In this document: piece by piece, positions 1 to 5,491 of the stretch
How positions within the stretch are numbered: the first letter of the stretch is position 1
Layout: each line of letters starts with the position of its first letter
From: Natronomonas sp.
Lineage (GTDB): Archaea; Halobacteriota; Halobacteria; Halobacteriales; Haloarculaceae
Assembly (NCBI GenBank): GCA_007135435.1
Contig: SLIW01000479.1
Span: 1 to 5,491, forward strand
Direction of reading: 5' to 3'
Length of the DNA: 5,491 nucleotides
The notes under the pieces: model-generated
The model's database searches: none
What the model was told of the DNA's origin: nothing
Seen by the model: only the letters and a program-made list of their open reading frames with translations
Position numbers and translations under genes: made by a program

Positions 1-1
1 C

Positions 2-1252
2 TCGATCGTCACGTTCGTCTCGCTCGCGCACATGATGGTGCACACCTACGAGCTGTCGATCCCGATCCTGATGACGATCTGGCTGCTCGAGTTCTCGGTG
101 ACGGCGGCCACGCTCGGGGTGGTGGTCACGGTCGGCTACTTCCTGTTCGGCGTCGGCGCGCTCCCCGCCGGGATCCTCGTCGACCGGTTCGGCTCACGCC
201 CGCTCATCGTCGCCTGCCTGGCCGGGATGGCCGTCTCGTTCGTCGCCCTCGGGTTCGCGCCGAACGTCTACGCCATCGCCCTGGCGCTCGGCGTGTGGGG
301 GATCGCCGCGAGCATCTACCACCCCGCGGGGTTGACCCTCATAAGCAAGGGCGTCGAGGCCGACGAGTGGGCCTACGCCTACCACGGGATGGCCGGCAAC
401 GTCGGAATCGCGTTCGGGCCGCTGGCCACCGCGGTGTTGCTGCTGGCGTTCGACTGGCGCGTCGTCGCCGCCCTGCTCGTCGTGCCGACGGTGCTCACCA
501 TCCTCGTCGGGTTCGCCCTCTCGTTCGACGAGACCGCGGCGGTGGCCGCCGACGGCGGAGCCCAGGATGACGCCCCGTCGGGCGGCGACAGCAAGGGAGA
601 AATCTCCCCGGACGCGATCGTCTCCGGGACACGACTGCTCCTCACCGGCGGGTTCGTCGCCGTCTTCCTCCTCGTGATGTTCAACGGCCTGTACTACCGC
701 GGCGTGCTGACGTTCCTGCCTGACATGCTGGGGTCGTTCCTGGACGCCCTCGATGTCGACCCCCAGCTCTTCGACGGTGACAGCCCCATCGCCGAGCAGT
801 TCGACCTCGCGCAGTACGTCTACGTCGGACTGCTCGTCGTGGGCATCGGTGGCCAGTACGTCGGTGGGTACATCGCGAACCGGATGCCGACCGAGCGGGG
901 GCTGATCCTCACCTTCGGCGCCCTCGCGATCCTCGCGGTCGCGTTCGTGCCGGCCGCGACCGCCGGATTCGTGCCCCTGCTGCTCGTCAGCGGGCTGCTC
1001 GGGATCTTCGTCTTCTCGATGCAGCCGCTGACCCAGGCGACCATCGCCGCGTACTCCCCGGTGGAGGCCCGTGGTCTCTCGTTCGGGTACACGTTCCTCG
1101 CGATCTTCGGCATCGGCGCCCTCGGCGCCACGGTCGCCGGCGTCGTCCTGACCTACGCCAGCGAGGTCGCCCTCTTCTTCGTCCTGGCGGGGTTCGCCAT
1201 CGCCGGTGCGACGCTCGCCGTCTTCCTCGTCCTCCGCGGCGGTGGCCCGTGA
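2..1252 (+). CDS. MFS transporter, fosmidomycin-resistance-like branch (5' partial)
   Basis: This is a multi-pass membrane transporter of the major facilitator superfamily, expected to move a small solute or drug across the cytoplasmic membrane by secondary transport. The frame is open to the window edge, and the first visible residues (SIVTFVSLAH) already lie in helix 1. The true start is therefore upstream, and 416 residues are visible. Motif A, GILVDRFGSR (visible residues 57-66), sits in the helix 2-3 loop, with a degenerate copy near GYIANRMPTER (289-299) in the second half. About twelve hydrophobic stretches are visible. An acidic, Gly/Ala-rich linker (about 175-205) joins the two six-helix halves. 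An acidic loop of about 30 residues (241-270) follows helix 7. The His in the first helix (AHMMVHTYE) and the HPAG segment (107-110) recall Fsr-like permeases, which is a family impression and not a substrate assignment. The gene ends in a TGA. No partner gene in the window suggests a substrate. Confidence 0.9.
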   Translation, partial: SIVTFVSLAHMMVHTYELSIPILMTIWLLEFSVTAATLGVVVTVGYFLFGVGALPAGILVDRFGSRPLIVACLAGMAVSFVALGFAPNVYAIALALGVWGIAASIYHPAGLTLISKGVEADEWAYAYHGMAGNVGIAFGPLATAVLLLAFDWRVVAALLVVPTVLTILVGFALSFDETAAVAADGGAQDDAPSGGDSKGEISPDAIVSGTRLLLTGGFVAVFLLVMFNGLYYRGVLTFLPDMLGSFLDALDVDPQLFDGDSPIAEQFDLAQYVYVGLLVVGIGGQYVGGYIANRMPTERGLILTFGALAILAVAFVPAATAGFVPLLLVSGLLGIFVFSMQPLTQATIAAYSPVEARGLSFGYTFLAIFGIGALGATVAGVVLTYASEVALFFVLAGFAIAGATLAVFLVLRGGGP

Positions 1253-1319
1253 TCGGTTGGCGGGATCCCGGGACGAACCCCGAGTCGTACAGGAGCCCAG
1301 GTCACTTCGTTCCACGCTC

Positions 1320-1346
1320 TGGGGTTTCTTCGAGGGGGGTTTTCTC
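1320..1346 (+). terminator. possible T-rich terminator after the transporter gene
   Basis: About 70 bases after the transporter stop, two pyrimidine runs (TTTCTT at 1325-1330 and TTTTCT at 1340-1345) stand out in otherwise very GC-rich DNA. Archaeal transcription commonly ends at T-rich tracts without a hairpin. The placement, before the next promoter, fits termination of the transporter transcript. The tracts are short, so this is only a suggestion. Confidence 0.25.
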
Positions 1347-1368
1347 AGAACGAGAGTCCGGTCGAGGG

Positions 1369-1376
1369 TTTATACG
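1369..1376 (+). promoter_or_regulatory. TATA box of the HalX response regulator gene
   Basis: TTTATACG is the most AT-rich octamer in this spacer and matches the haloarchaeal TATA element. Its centre is about 34 bases before the GTG start at 1406. With the usual archaeal distance of about 26 bases to the transcription start, the RNA would begin near 1397-1400, giving a leader of only a few bases. Confidence 0.6.
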
Positions 1377-1405
1377 TACGATGGAACGCGAGGTCCAGGT
1401 AGACC

Positions 1406-1972
1406 GTGGCTCGAGACCCCCCACTGCCGAAGGTCCTGATCGTCGAGGACGACCGCGAGCTGGCCGACCTCTACGAGCGATACCTCCGCGACGAGTACCA
1501 CGTCCGCACCGCGTACACCGGCGAGCAGGCGGTGTCGAACCTGGATTTCGACCCCGACGTCGTGCTGCTCGACCGGCGCATGCCGGGCATGTCGGGCGAG
1601 GAGGTGCTCCGCGTGATCAAGCGCCGGGGCATCGACGCCAGCATCGCGCTCGTGACGGCCGTCGAACCCGACTTCGACATCATCGACTCGCCGATCGACG
1701 ACTACCTCATGAAACCGATCCGGCGGGACGTGCTGGTCGACACCGTCGGCCGCCTCGCAGACGCCGTCGACGTCGACGAGCTGAAACGGGAGCTGTCCGC
1801 CAAGCGGGTCAAGCGGAACGTCCTCGAGATCGAGAAGAGCCGGCCCGAGCTCGCCGAGAGCGAGGAGTTCAGACGGCTCGAGGCGCGCATCGAGGCGCTC
1901 GAGTTGGAGCTCGACGCCTACGAGACTGCCCAGCCCGAACAGCCGAGGGCGCGGCTCCCCAACGAGTTGTAG
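1406..1972 (+). CDS. HalX-domain response regulator, receiver-only type without an obvious DNA-binding domain
   Basis: This is a cytoplasmic two-component response regulator of 188 residues. The receiver domain covers about residues 8-118. Acidic pocket residues are E14-D15-D16 in VLIVEDD. The expected phosphoacceptor is D56 in VVLLDRRMPG, the switch Thr is T84 in ALVTA, and the conserved Lys is K103 in LMKP. After it comes a predicted helical, heptad-like acidic region (about 120-175), beginning DELKRELSAKRVKRNVLEIE, that matches the HalX domain. HalX is a haloarchaeal output or coupling domain of unclear function. No helix-turn-helix is visible. The GTG start is forced, because an in-frame TAG lies at 1400-1402. 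A TATA box upstream implies a near-leaderless mRNA. No histidine kinase lies in the window, so the partner is unknown. The last four codons and the stop lie inside the first unit of the downstream tandem array, so the C-terminal tail may be recent or non-conserved. Confidence 0.93.
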   Translation: MARDPPLPKVLIVEDDRELADLYERYLRDEYHVRTAYTGEQAVSNLDFDPDVVLLDRRMPGMSGEEVLRVIKRRGIDASIALVTAVEPDFDIIDSPIDDYLMKPIRRDVLVDTVGRLADAVDVDELKRELSAKRVKRNVLEIEKSRPELAESEEFRRLEARIEALELELDAYETAQPEQPRARLPNEL

Positions 1973-2143
1973 GCGACGCGAATAGCCAACGAGTGTGCTG
2001 CGGGCCCCGACCCCCGCGAGTGCGCCGCGGACTCCGTACACCGACGAGTGAGATGATGGCCCTGCCCCCGACGAGTGACATAACGGCCAAACCCTGACAA
2101 GTGGCACGACGGCCATACCCCAACGAATGAGATGAGTGCGCTG
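1957..2143. repeat. degenerate tandem array, seven units of 26-28 bp, between convergent genes
   Basis: Seven head-to-tail units begin at 1957, 1984, 2011, 2039, 2066, 2092 and 2118, with lengths of 27, 27, 28, 27, 26, 26 and about 26. The shared core on + is CCCCRACGAGTGA, followed by a few variable bases and then GGCC. The best copies are units 4 to 7. In unit 3 the core reads CCCCCGCGAGTG, and in unit 6 it reads CCCTGACAAGTGG. On the other strand the core reads CACTCGTYGGGG. Similarity extends over most of each unit, so this is a decayed minisatellite-like array and not short sites with unrelated spacers. Unit 1 contains the last codons and TAG stop of the response regulator. The remainder fills most of the spacer up to the 3' end of the phosphoesterase gene on the other strand. 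The mixed period is not a multiple of three throughout, which argues against coding. Function is unknown. Confidence 0.8.
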
Positions 2144-2219
2144 CTCTCGAGCGTGTGGTACCGCCTCGACGGGTGGGTGAACGACCACCGATCAGGTCCC
2201 CCCGCGGGACGGCGGACGA

Positions 2220-3236
2220 TCACTCCTCCAGGTCGACGGCCATCTTGAGACTGCGGAGGAGTCGCTGTGTGACGACCTGGTCGACCATCGAGAGCAGGTT
2301 GTCGTCTTCGGCGGAGTCGGCGAAGATACCGAGCGGGATCTCGCCGCCCGCCATGTCGTGGTGGCCGCCGGCACTCCCGATCGTCCCGAACGCGTCGGCG
2401 AGGACGGCCCCGATGTTGACCCGTGAATCCACCGATCGGCCGCTGAGCTGGATCGAGTCGTCGACGATCCCGAAGACGATGGCCGTCTCGACGCCCTCCA
2501 GTGTGGCGAGGTAGTCGGCCGCCTGCGGCAGCGAGTCGCGTTCGGTGGTCCGGCCGACGTGGGAGATGAGAACCGAACCCCGAACCGACCGATTCTCGAT
2601 GGCGTGTGCGATGGCGTCGACGGTCGCTCCGGAGACCGAGGGCGTGGAGAGCTTCCGGAGGATGTCCGTGTCGGTGTGGTCGTGCAGGTAGCCCGCCGCC
2701 TCGTACTCCGCGCGGGTCGCACCCCGGAGGAAGTCCAGCGTCTCGCGACGGATGGCGAACAGCAGGGCGGTCGCCACCGCCGGATCGAGCTCGAGGTCGA
2801 GCGCACGGACGTACTCGGTCAGGATCGTCGCCGTCGCCCCGATGTCCTCGCGGTGGTCCACGAACCGTGCGACGATGTCCTCGGCGGGGTGGTGGTCGAT
2901 GACGACGTCGATCGGTACCTCGGGTGGCACGTTGTTGTTCACGCCCGGAACCGAGTGGTCGACGAACGCCAGCAGGGCGTCGGCCGGGCGGTCCTGGACC
3001 GCCGCGGTGTCGAACGGCTTGAGGACGACGTCGAGGAGGTTCACGAACGCCCGGTTCTGCTGGTGGGAGATGTCGCCGCTGTAGAGGATCCGACGCTCGT
3101 CGATGCCGGCGCTGGCGGCGATCCGTCCCAGGGCGAGCGCGCTGGCCAGGCAGTCCGGATCGGGATTGTTGTGGCAGACGATGGTGAGCTCCTCGCCCTC
3201 GGCGAGCAGGTCGAAGAGTTCCTGGGCGGCGCCCAT
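2220..3236 (-). CDS. DHH/DHHA1 family phosphoesterase (NrnA/RecJ-like)
   Basis: This is a soluble 338-residue metal-dependent phosphoesterase of the DHH superfamily. Related enzymes hydrolyse short oligoribonucleotides, pAp or cyclic dinucleotides. Motif I is HNNPDPD (H22, D26, D28), motif II is VDH (D93-H94), and motif III is the name-giving IDHHP (D114-H115-H116). The C-terminal DHHA1 domain carries the substrate-binding glycine motif GGHHDMAGG (290-298). The length matches the two-domain NrnA-type enzymes and is far shorter than bacterial RecJ. The segment where many NrnA relatives have a metal-binding TDT reads IRRETLDFLRG (162-172), so E165 replaces the Asp. The ATG is fixed by an in-frame TAG two codons upstream (3240-3242). 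A TATA-like TTAACTAACTA upstream implies leaderless translation. The gene is convergent with the response regulator and divergent from the stress protein gene. The true substrate cannot be told from sequence alone. Confidence 0.92.
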   Translation of the reverse strand: MGAAQELFDLLAEGEELTIVCHNNPDPDCLASALALGRIAASAGIDERRILYSGDISHQQNRAFVNLLDVVLKPFDTAAVQDRPADALLAFVDHSVPGVNNNVPPEVPIDVVIDHHPAEDIVARFVDHREDIGATATILTEYVRALDLELDPAVATALLFAIRRETLDFLRGATRAEYEAAGYLHDHTDTDILRKLSTPSVSGATVDAIAHAIENRSVRGSVLISHVGRTTERDSLPQAADYLATLEGVETAIVFGIVDDSIQLSGRSVDSRVNIGAVLADAFGTIGSAGGHHDMAGGEIPLGIFADSAEDDNLLSMVDQVVTQRLLRSLKMAVDLEE

Positions 3237-3259
3237 CGGCTAGCCAGAACGGCCCCAGG

Positions 3260-3270
3260 TAGTTAGTTAA
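3260..3270 (-). promoter_or_regulatory. TATA-like element of the DHH phosphoesterase gene
   Basis: Read on the minus strand, TTAACTAACTA is an AT-rich island in GC-rich DNA, centred about 30 bases before the ATG at 3236. The predicted transcription start falls within a few bases of the ATG, so the message is probably leaderless. The rest of the 251-base divergent spacer (3237-3487) shows only this element and the one for the stress protein gene. I see no other gene or RNA in it. Confidence 0.55.
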
Positions 3271-3457
3271 TCGGCCCCTCATCGGCCGGGTAGCGTGAAC
3301 CGCCGATCCGAGACCACCGCTCACCTGTCCATCGATCTCGTGCGGTCGCCTCGTTACAGGACACCACTGGCCGATTTCCATCGCGGATTCGACGCCATGA
3401 CGAGCGGCGGCCGAGCGATCGACGTGGCCGTTCGGTCGTTGTCACGTTGCGGGTGGA

Positions 3458-3465
3458 TTGATAAC
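3458..3465 (+). promoter_or_regulatory. TATA-like element of the universal stress protein gene
   Basis: TTGATAAC is the AT-rich patch closest to the gene, centred about 26 bases before the ATG at 3488. This is the classical archaeal TATA-to-start distance, so transcription should begin at or next to the ATG. The same point settles the start codon, because an in-frame ATG at 3458 would lie inside this promoter element. Confidence 0.55.
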
Positions 3466-3487
3466 GGTCCGCGCACTCCATCGTCCT

Positions 3488-3928
3488 ATGTACCGGATCC
3501 TGGTCCCGATCGATACCGAGGAGAACCGCGTCCGCGGACAGGTCGCCGCGATACGCGACCTCCCGCAGGCGGCCGACGAGGTCCACGTCGACCTGCTGTA
3601 CGTGTACGAGGAGGTGGACTCGCCGCCGGACGAGGCCGGCAGGGCGTACATCGACAGGATAAACGAGAACATCGAGGACATCCAGGGACTCCCCGAGACG
3701 GCGGATCTGGCCCGGATGGAGCTGCACGACGCCGGGATCGAGACCGAGGTCCACGAGGTCACCGGCGATCCCGCGGACGCCATCCTTGAGGTGGCCACCG
3801 AGTACGACGTCGACGCCATCGTCATCGGGACCCGTCGCCGATCGCCGGTCGGCAAGGCGCTGTTCGGGAGCGTCGCCCAGGACGTCATCCTGAAGAGCGA
3901 CCGTCCGGTCCTGGTGACGACGGCGTGA
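3488..3928 (+). CDS. universal stress protein (UspA family), single domain
   Basis: This is a cytoplasmic Usp-domain protein of 146 residues, the normal size for one domain. Such proteins usually act as dimers and often bind ATP. The family start MYRILVPID is present, with D9 in the expected nucleotide-contact place. The C-terminal half carries YDVDAIVIGTRRRSPVGKAL and then FGSVAQDVILKSDRPVLVTT, the typical phosphate-loop and final strand. The usual ATP signature is G-x2-G-x9-G-[ST]. Here G114, G127 and S128 are present, but the second Gly is R117. ATP binding is therefore likely but not certain. An ATG 30 bases upstream adds ten residues that do not resemble the family and overlaps the promoter, so 3488 is preferred. 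The MmgE/PrpD gene follows after 37 bases in the same direction and may share the transcript. The condition that induces it is not evident. Confidence 0.92.
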   Translation: MYRILVPIDTEENRVRGQVAAIRDLPQAADEVHVDLLYVYEEVDSPPDEAGRAYIDRINENIEDIQGLPETADLARMELHDAGIETEVHEVTGDPADAILEVATEYDVDAIVIGTRRRSPVGKALFGSVAQDVILKSDRPVLVTTA

Positions 3929-3950
3929 TCGCGATCTCCCGTTTCACGGC

Positions 3951-3960
3951 GAGGGCGGTG
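3951..3960 (+). promoter_or_regulatory. weak ribosome-binding site of the MmgE/PrpD gene
   Basis: GAGGGCGGTG ends five bases before the ATG at 3966 and partly matches the archaeal Shine-Dalgarno sequence GGAGGTGA. No TATA box is visible in the 37-base gap after the stress protein gene. An internal site of this kind fits translation from a shared message and contrasts with the leaderless starts of the three promoter-proximal genes. Confidence 0.4.
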
Positions 3961-3965
3961 TCCCG

Positions 3966-5369
3966 ATGACCGACGAGCTGGCCTCCTACTGCGCCACGGT
4001 GCCGGAGCCGGACGACGACACCATCGAGCCGCTCCGCCGGCACCTGCTCGACTGGCTCGGACTCGTCGCCGGCGGCAGGGAGCACGCCCGCTCCTCGGCG
4101 AGCGTCCTCGAGGCCGTCAACGCACTCGCAGGTCATCCCGGAGCGGGATCGACAGCTGAGCCGATCACGGCGAACGCGTCGACGATCCCCACGGGGTCCG
4201 ACCTCCCGGGCGACCGCGCGGCGCTCCTGGGCGGGACGTTCGCCCACAGCCTGGACTTCGACGACACCCACCGCGAGTCCTCGCTCCACCCCGGCGCCCC
4301 GGTCATCGCCGCCGCCCTCCCTGCCGCGCGGGCGACGGACGCGAGCGGTGCGGACCTGCTGTCGGCGATCTCAATTGGCTACGACGTCACCTGTGCGGTG
4401 GGCAGGGCGGTCGACCCCGACGCGCACTACGCGCGCGGGTTCCACCTCACCGCCACCTGCGGGACGTTCGGGGCGACCGCGGCGGTGGGCCACCTCCACG
4501 GGTTCGACGCAGACGACTTCGAGTCCGCCTTCGGCGTCAACGGCAGTCAGGCCGCCGGCTCGCTGCAGTTCCTGGCGAACGGCGCGTGGAACAAACGGCT
4601 CCACCCCGGCCTGGCCGCGAGCCGCGCCGTGACGGCGGGCGCGCTGGTGGCGTCGGGCTTCCGCGGCGCCGCAGCGCCGATCACGGGTGAGTTCGGGTTC
4701 CTGCACGGCTACACCGACGACCCACACCCGGAGCGCCTCCGGGACGTCACGCCCGGGGCGGCCGTCCGCGAGACGGCGCTGAAGCCCTACCCCTGCTGTC
4801 GGTACCTCCACGCGCCGCTCGACGGGCTCCTCGCGCTTCGCCAGGAGGTCGGCCTGGACCCCGCGACCGTCGAGCGGGTGACGGTCGACATGCCGTCGCC
4901 GGGTGTCCGGCTGACCGGCGAGCCCATCGAGCGCAAGCGACGCCCCGGTAACTTCGTCGACTGCCAGTTCTCCGCCCCGTTCGCCGCCGCGCTGGCCATC
5001 GGCCGCGGCGACGCCGGCCTCGCGGCGTTCCTCGACGCTCAGGGTCGGCTCTCCTCGGCCGATCTCCGGGGGCTCATGGACCGCGTCTCGGTCGCCTCGA
5101 CCGACCGGACGAACGGTCCGTTCCCGGAGCTGTGGCCGGGCCACGTCGTCGTCGAGACGGCCGACGGGACCACCCACGAGCGCACCGTCGACCACGCGAG
5201 GGGCGAACCCGAGAACCCGCTCTCGTGGGACGACGTCGAGACGAAGTTCCGCGAGCTCGTCGGGGGGACGCCGCTCGAGACGCGGGCCGACGCAGTGGTC
5301 GAGGCCGTGGCCGAGCTCGGCGGAGGGGGCTCGGCGGACGCGCTGTTCGAGGCCATCGAGGCGCGGTGA
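3966..5369 (+). CDS. MmgE/PrpD family protein (2-methylcitrate dehydratase-like)
   Basis: This is a soluble enzyme of 467 residues, full length for the MmgE/PrpD superfamily. The superfamily includes 2-methylcitrate dehydratase, cis-aconitate decarboxylase and iminodisuccinate epimerase. The N-terminal all-helical domain holds the hallmark HSLDFDDTH (94-102) followed by HPGAPV (108-113). Next come GYDVTCAVGRAV (138-149), GFHLTATCGTFGA (158-170) and KRLHPGLAASRA (210-221). The lid domain contains KPYPCCRYLHAPLDG (273-287). Late in the protein is CQFSAPFAAALA (333-344). D97, T101, H108, H160, K210 and H282 sit where family members place active-site residues, so an active enzyme is likely. No methylcitrate synthase or lyase gene is in the window, so propionate catabolism cannot be asserted and no symbol is given. 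The start is the ATG after a weak ribosome-binding site, 37 bases downstream of the stress protein gene. The stop TGA overlaps a GTG that may start another gene. Confidence 0.93.
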   Translation: MTDELASYCATVPEPDDDTIEPLRRHLLDWLGLVAGGREHARSSASVLEAVNALAGHPGAGSTAEPITANASTIPTGSDLPGDRAALLGGTFAHSLDFDDTHRESSLHPGAPVIAAALPAARATDASGADLLSAISIGYDVTCAVGRAVDPDAHYARGFHLTATCGTFGATAAVGHLHGFDADDFESAFGVNGSQAAGSLQFLANGAWNKRLHPGLAASRAVTAGALVASGFRGAAAPITGEFGFLHGYTDDPHPERLRDVTPGAAVRETALKPYPCCRYLHAPLDGLLALRQEVGLDPATVERVTVDMPSPGVRLTGEPIERKRRPGNFVDCQFSAPFAAALAIGRGDAGLAAFLDAQGRLSSADLRGLMDRVSVASTDRTNGPFPELWPGHVVVETADGTTHERTVDHARGEPENPLSWDDVETKFRELVGGTPLETRADAVVEAVAELGGGGSADALFEAIEAR

Positions 5370-5491
5370 CGCCCCTCGAAGCAGGCTCGGACCCCTTCGC
5401 AGGCGCCCAAGTCGACGCCCGCATCGACTTCCGTATCGACGCCCGCATCGATGTCCGCATCGGCGCCCACATCGACGCCCCCGTCGACTCC
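5366..5491 (+). CDS. possible start of a further gene overlapping the MmgE/PrpD stop (3' partial, uncertain)
   Basis: A GTG at 5366 overlaps the preceding TGA (GTGA), an arrangement often used for translational coupling. The frame stays open for 42 codons to the window edge. It would begin M/V-TPLEAGSDPFAGAQ and then enter a four-residue repeat of the type I-D-A-R (IDFR, IDAR, IDVR, IGAH, IDAP). Support comes from the third codon positions, nearly all C within the repeat, as in haloarchaeal genes, and from GAGG a few bases upstream. Against it, no frame of this segment contains a stop, so openness alone means little, and I recognise no family. An ATG at 5451 in another frame (MSASAPTSTPPST) is an alternative start. 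The segment could equally be a non-coding repeat. Confidence 0.25.
   Translation, partial: MTPLEAGSDPFAGAQVDARIDFRIDARIDVRIGAHIDAPVDS
5400..5491. repeat. 12-bp tandem repeat array running off the window end
   Basis: Six full units with an exact 12-bp period begin at 5412, 5424, 5436, 5448, 5460 and 5472. A partial unit begins at 5484 and a degenerate one at 5400-5411. The consensus is TCGACGCCCGCA, and units 1 and 3 are identical to it. Substitutions but no length changes separate the copies, so the period stays a multiple of three and any reading frame survives. Read as protein, it gives STPA-like or IDAR-like repeats on + and DAGV-like repeats on -. The array continues beyond the window, so total copy number is unknown. 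Confidence 0.85.

Noticed and set aside
1261..1270. Perfect palindrome CGGGATCCCG after the transporter gene
   Set aside because: It is a single ten-base palindrome that is expected by chance at this composition. It is not repeated near the promoter and has no known matching operator that I can name.
1249..2097. Long + strand frame overlapping the response regulator in another frame
   Set aside because: The translation is Arg/Pro-rich out-of-frame sequence typical of GC-rich DNA, whereas the HalX regulator frame has clear receiver motifs.
1957..2143. CRISPR array
   Set aside because: Similarity runs through most of every unit. There are no unique spacers of constant length between identical repeats, copies are degenerate, and no cas gene is in view.
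2144..2170. Eighth unit of the 26-28 bp array
   Set aside because: Only scattered matches to the core remain and the alignment needs gaps, so the array was ended at 2143.
1370..2188. Long minus-strand reading frame opposite the response regulator
   Set aside because: Its coding pattern is only the mirror of the well-supported + strand gene. The protein has no recognisable motif, and the frame crosses the tandem array, whose period is not constant modulo three.
2196..2210. GTCCC/GGGAC hairpin just after the phosphoesterase stop as a terminator
   Set aside because: It has only five stem pairs in very GC-rich DNA and no T-tract on the minus strand after it, so it is indistinguishable from chance.
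3458..3487. Upstream ATG as start of the universal stress protein
   Set aside because: It adds ten residues without family similarity and lies in the TATA-like element. MYRILVPID at 3488 is the family start.
3295..3487. Small + strand gene in the divergent spacer
   Set aside because: The frame shows no family features, runs out of frame into the stress protein gene, and has no promoter or ribosome-binding site of its own.
5039..5470. Asp-rich minus-strand protein (DAGV repeats) reading into the MmgE/PrpD gene
   Set aside because: It would run antisense through more than 300 bases of a solid coding gene before stopping. The acidic look arises from the 12-bp repeat alone.

Overview
The window looks like chromosomal DNA of a halophilic archaeon (class Halobacteria). 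GC content is very high, with codon third positions mostly C or G. The proteins are rich in Asp and Glu and poor in Lys. One response regulator carries a HalX domain, a family typical of haloarchaea. Three genes have archaeal TATA-like elements about 25-35 bases upstream of the start codon, with almost no room for a leader. No finer taxonomic placement is justified from sequence alone.

Layout, left to right. (1) A major facilitator superfamily transporter on +, missing its extreme 5' end, fills bases 2-1252. (2) A spacer with a possible T-rich terminator and a clear TATA box leads to a short HalX-type response regulator on + (1406-1972). (3) The convergent spacer between this regulator and the next gene is largely filled by a degenerate tandem array of seven units, 26-28 bp each (1957-2143). 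The first unit overlaps the last codons of the regulator. (4) A DHH/DHHA1 phosphoesterase lies on - (2220-3236). (5) A divergent promoter region of about 250 bp separates it from a universal stress protein on + (3488-3928). This is followed 37 bases later by an MmgE/PrpD-family protein on + (3966-5369), probably co-transcribed. (6) After that gene comes a second, unrelated tandem array with an exact 12-bp period, running to the window edge. It is open in all frames. A GTG codon overlapping the MmgE/PrpD stop (GTGA) would open a frame through it, so a further gene may begin there.

Functionally this is a mixed neighbourhood and not an obvious single system: transport, two-component signalling, small-nucleotide or oligonucleotide turnover, stress response and a hydro-lyase-like enzyme. 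Only the stress protein and the MmgE/PrpD gene look like an operon. The most unusual content is the two tandem arrays. The 26-28 bp array between convergent genes has no function I can name, and I regard it as the best candidate for something undescribed.
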